NCBI GenBank assembly: GCA_937884735.1
Contig: CAKZYI010000094.1
Location: forward strand, 1-5,236
DNA from: an uncultured Pleurocapsa sp.
Lineage (GTDB): Bacteria; Cyanobacteriota; Cyanobacteriia; Cyanobacteriales; Xenococcaceae
Length of the DNA: 5,236 bases
Direction of reading: 5' to 3'
Position 1 is the first letter of the stretch, and the number at the start of each line of letters is the position of its first letter. The position numbers and the translations under genes were made by a program. The notes beneath the pieces were generated by a model. The model saw only the letters and a program-made list of their open reading frames with translations. It made no database searches and was not told the origin of the DNA. Shown here piece by piece: positions 4,126-5,236 of this stretch.

Positions 4126-5236
4126 TTACAAAATAATCTCTGGAAGCATTGGACGACTATTCACGTTTCCTGCGTAATTCTCATACAGTGTTTGAACATC
4201 GTGACCAGTTAGTTGCGCTACTTCGACTGGATTCATTCCTCGATCGAGGGCATGACTAATAAGTGTGTGACGAGTATTATAGGGCTTTCTGTACTCTACC
4301 CCAACTTTAGATAAAACAGATTTCCAAGCTCTATTCCTAAAGTTGTGGTCATCAATGGGATTACCTTTGGGAGATGTAAAGACAGGTTTTTCTGGCTCTT
4401 GATTTTCAGACTTAATGGAAAGTAAAAGCGATCGCAATCGAGGTGTCAGGGTAATTGTTCTAGCTCGATTAGTCTTGGTAGCTTTTCTAACACCCCTACT
4501 CAAACTTTCGCCAATCCAAACGGTGGAACAATCTTCATTTAGATGTTTCCAGCACAAGCCGATGGCTTCTCCAGTTCTACAACCCGTGCCAAATAAAAAC
4601 TCAACAAACACAACATAGTGTGAGTAATATTTGTCTTGTCCAAATCCTTGAATAATCGTCTTTATCTCTTCTGAAGTAAAGGGTTTGGGCATTTGTTTGG
4701 GCGGAATTTTGACTCTTTTGATGAGAGATTTCCAGGGATCTGATTCAACTATTTCTTGCTCTATTCCCCATTGCCAACAAGCAGACAGCCAAACAATAGA
4801 TTGTTTGAGAGTGACTGGTGCTAATTTTTTTGATAGATATTGGTAAAACCGATCGGAATAATCTGGCTTGAAATTAGTAGCAGATTCGCTAGCTAAAGAG
4901 CAGGCAATACTTTTACTATTTAAATTGAAAGATTTTAAATGAGTTAAGATAGTTTGATATTTTTCAAGGGAACGAGATGAGGATACAAACTTAGATTTGT
5001 ACTCGATAAATCTCATTATCAACTCTTCGGCAGTTACTAAATCTGCTTCAATCTCTTCCTTGGTTTTTTGAGGTTTGTATTTTTGTAGAGTGGAATCAAA
5101 ATTACTTGAAAGGATATCTAACTCTATCTGTCTGGCTTTTTGTTCGGCAAACTTACGATTGATGATTGTATCTGGTAGACCAAGAGCAAAAGCGCGTCTT
5201 TTCCCAGCATGGGTAAACCGTAATCTAAGCCAACCC
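4126..5236 (-). CDS. int: Tyrosine recombinase (integrase), 5' end beyond the window
   Basis: This site-specific recombinase would catalyse integration or excision of a mobile element through a covalent 3'-phosphotyrosine intermediate. At least 369 residues are visible and the frame is open to the right edge, so the start lies outside; the TTG at 5022 is internal. Residues 2-55 (WLRLRF, GKRRAFALGLPDTIINRK, FDSTLQKYKP) match an Arm DNA-binding domain of the DUF3596 (Arm-DNA-bind_2) type. A SAM-like core-binding domain lies at about 85-180. The catalytic domain shows Arg220 in GTGCRTGE, a likely Lys254 in ATKTNRAR, YNTRH with Arg322, His345 in LTGHD, and the nucleophile Tyr354 in ENYAG (codon 4176-4174). 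Tyr replaces the first His of the HxxR box, which is common in such integrases. All key residues are present, so it is probably functional. Confidence 0.92.
   Translation of the reverse strand, partial: GWLRLRFTHAGKRRAFALGLPDTIINRKFAEQKARQIELDILSSNFDSTLQKYKPQKTKEEIEADLVTAEELIMRFIEYKSKFVSSSRSLEKYQTILTHLKSFNLNSKSIACSLASESATNFKPDYSDRFYQYLSKKLAPVTLKQSIVWLSACWQWGIEQEIVESDPWKSLIKRVKIPPKQMPKPFTSEEIKTIIQGFGQDKYYSHYVVFVEFLFGTGCRTGEAIGLCWKHLNEDCSTVWIGESLSRGVRKATKTNRARTITLTPRLRSLLLSIKSENQEPEKPVFTSPKGNPIDDHNFRNRAWKSVLSKVGVEYRKPYNTRHTLISHALDRGMNPVEVAQLTGHDVQTLYENYAGNVNSRPMLPEIIL

Noticed and set aside
4238..4249. Perfect 12-base palindrome CCTCGATCGAGG as a possible attachment or crossover site.
   Set aside because: It lies within the integrase catalytic domain (codons for ALDRGMN), no second copy was seen, and coding explains it.
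5020..5022. TTG as the integrase start.
   Set aside because: The frame is open upstream to the window edge and encodes a recognisable Arm DNA-binding domain, so the real start lies outside.

Overview
The window looks like accessory DNA from a cyanobacterium. Four copies of the cyanobacterial HIP1 octamer GCGATCGC lie in 5.2 kb (from 287, 1327, 2676 and 4428), the DNA is AT-rich by eye, and the recognisable proteins (a DnaB-type helicase, a PIN toxin with an antitoxin, a class II Fic protein and an Arm-domain tyrosine recombinase) read like cyanobacterial family members. No rRNA, tRNA, CRISPR array or insertion sequence was seen. The mix of genes fits an integrative genomic island or plasmid rather than core chromosome; this is an inference.

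Left part (44-1898, + strand): an unrecognised 165-residue charged, helical protein is followed after one base by a replicative helicase gene of the dnaB family. The dnaB frame is full length and keeps its helicase motifs, but an in-frame TAG at 855-857 cuts it between the N-terminal head domain and the rest. GTG and ATG follow the TAG directly.

Middle part (1934-3030, - strand): a hairpin separates dnaB from a convergent three-gene cluster. Read in its own direction, the cluster is a 60-residue unknown protein, a two-part antitoxin-like protein, and a VapC-type PIN-domain toxin that overlaps the antitoxin by 4 bases.

Right part (3133-5236): a class II Fic gene on the + strand runs from the antitoxin side toward the integrase. 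It is interrupted by an in-frame TGA at 3649-3651, where the family normally has Arg in AGRYRQLDV. Its catalytic motif also has Glu where Gly or Lys is usual. Convergent with it, on the - strand, a tyrosine recombinase runs off the right edge; its frame stays open from 5022 to the edge and encodes an Arm-type DNA-binding domain.

The most notable result is two genes with single, clean, in-frame nonsense codons (UAG and UGA) inside otherwise intact coding sequence about 2.8 kb apart. The simplest reading is recent decay of an element whose helicase and Fic functions are dispensable while the integrase and toxin-antitoxin frames stay open. Alternatives are sequencing error, stop-codon readthrough, or split proteins made by restart, and each can be tested. 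I did not find convincing evidence of a wholly new system. The least explained parts are the protein upstream of dnaB, the 60-residue protein and the split genes.
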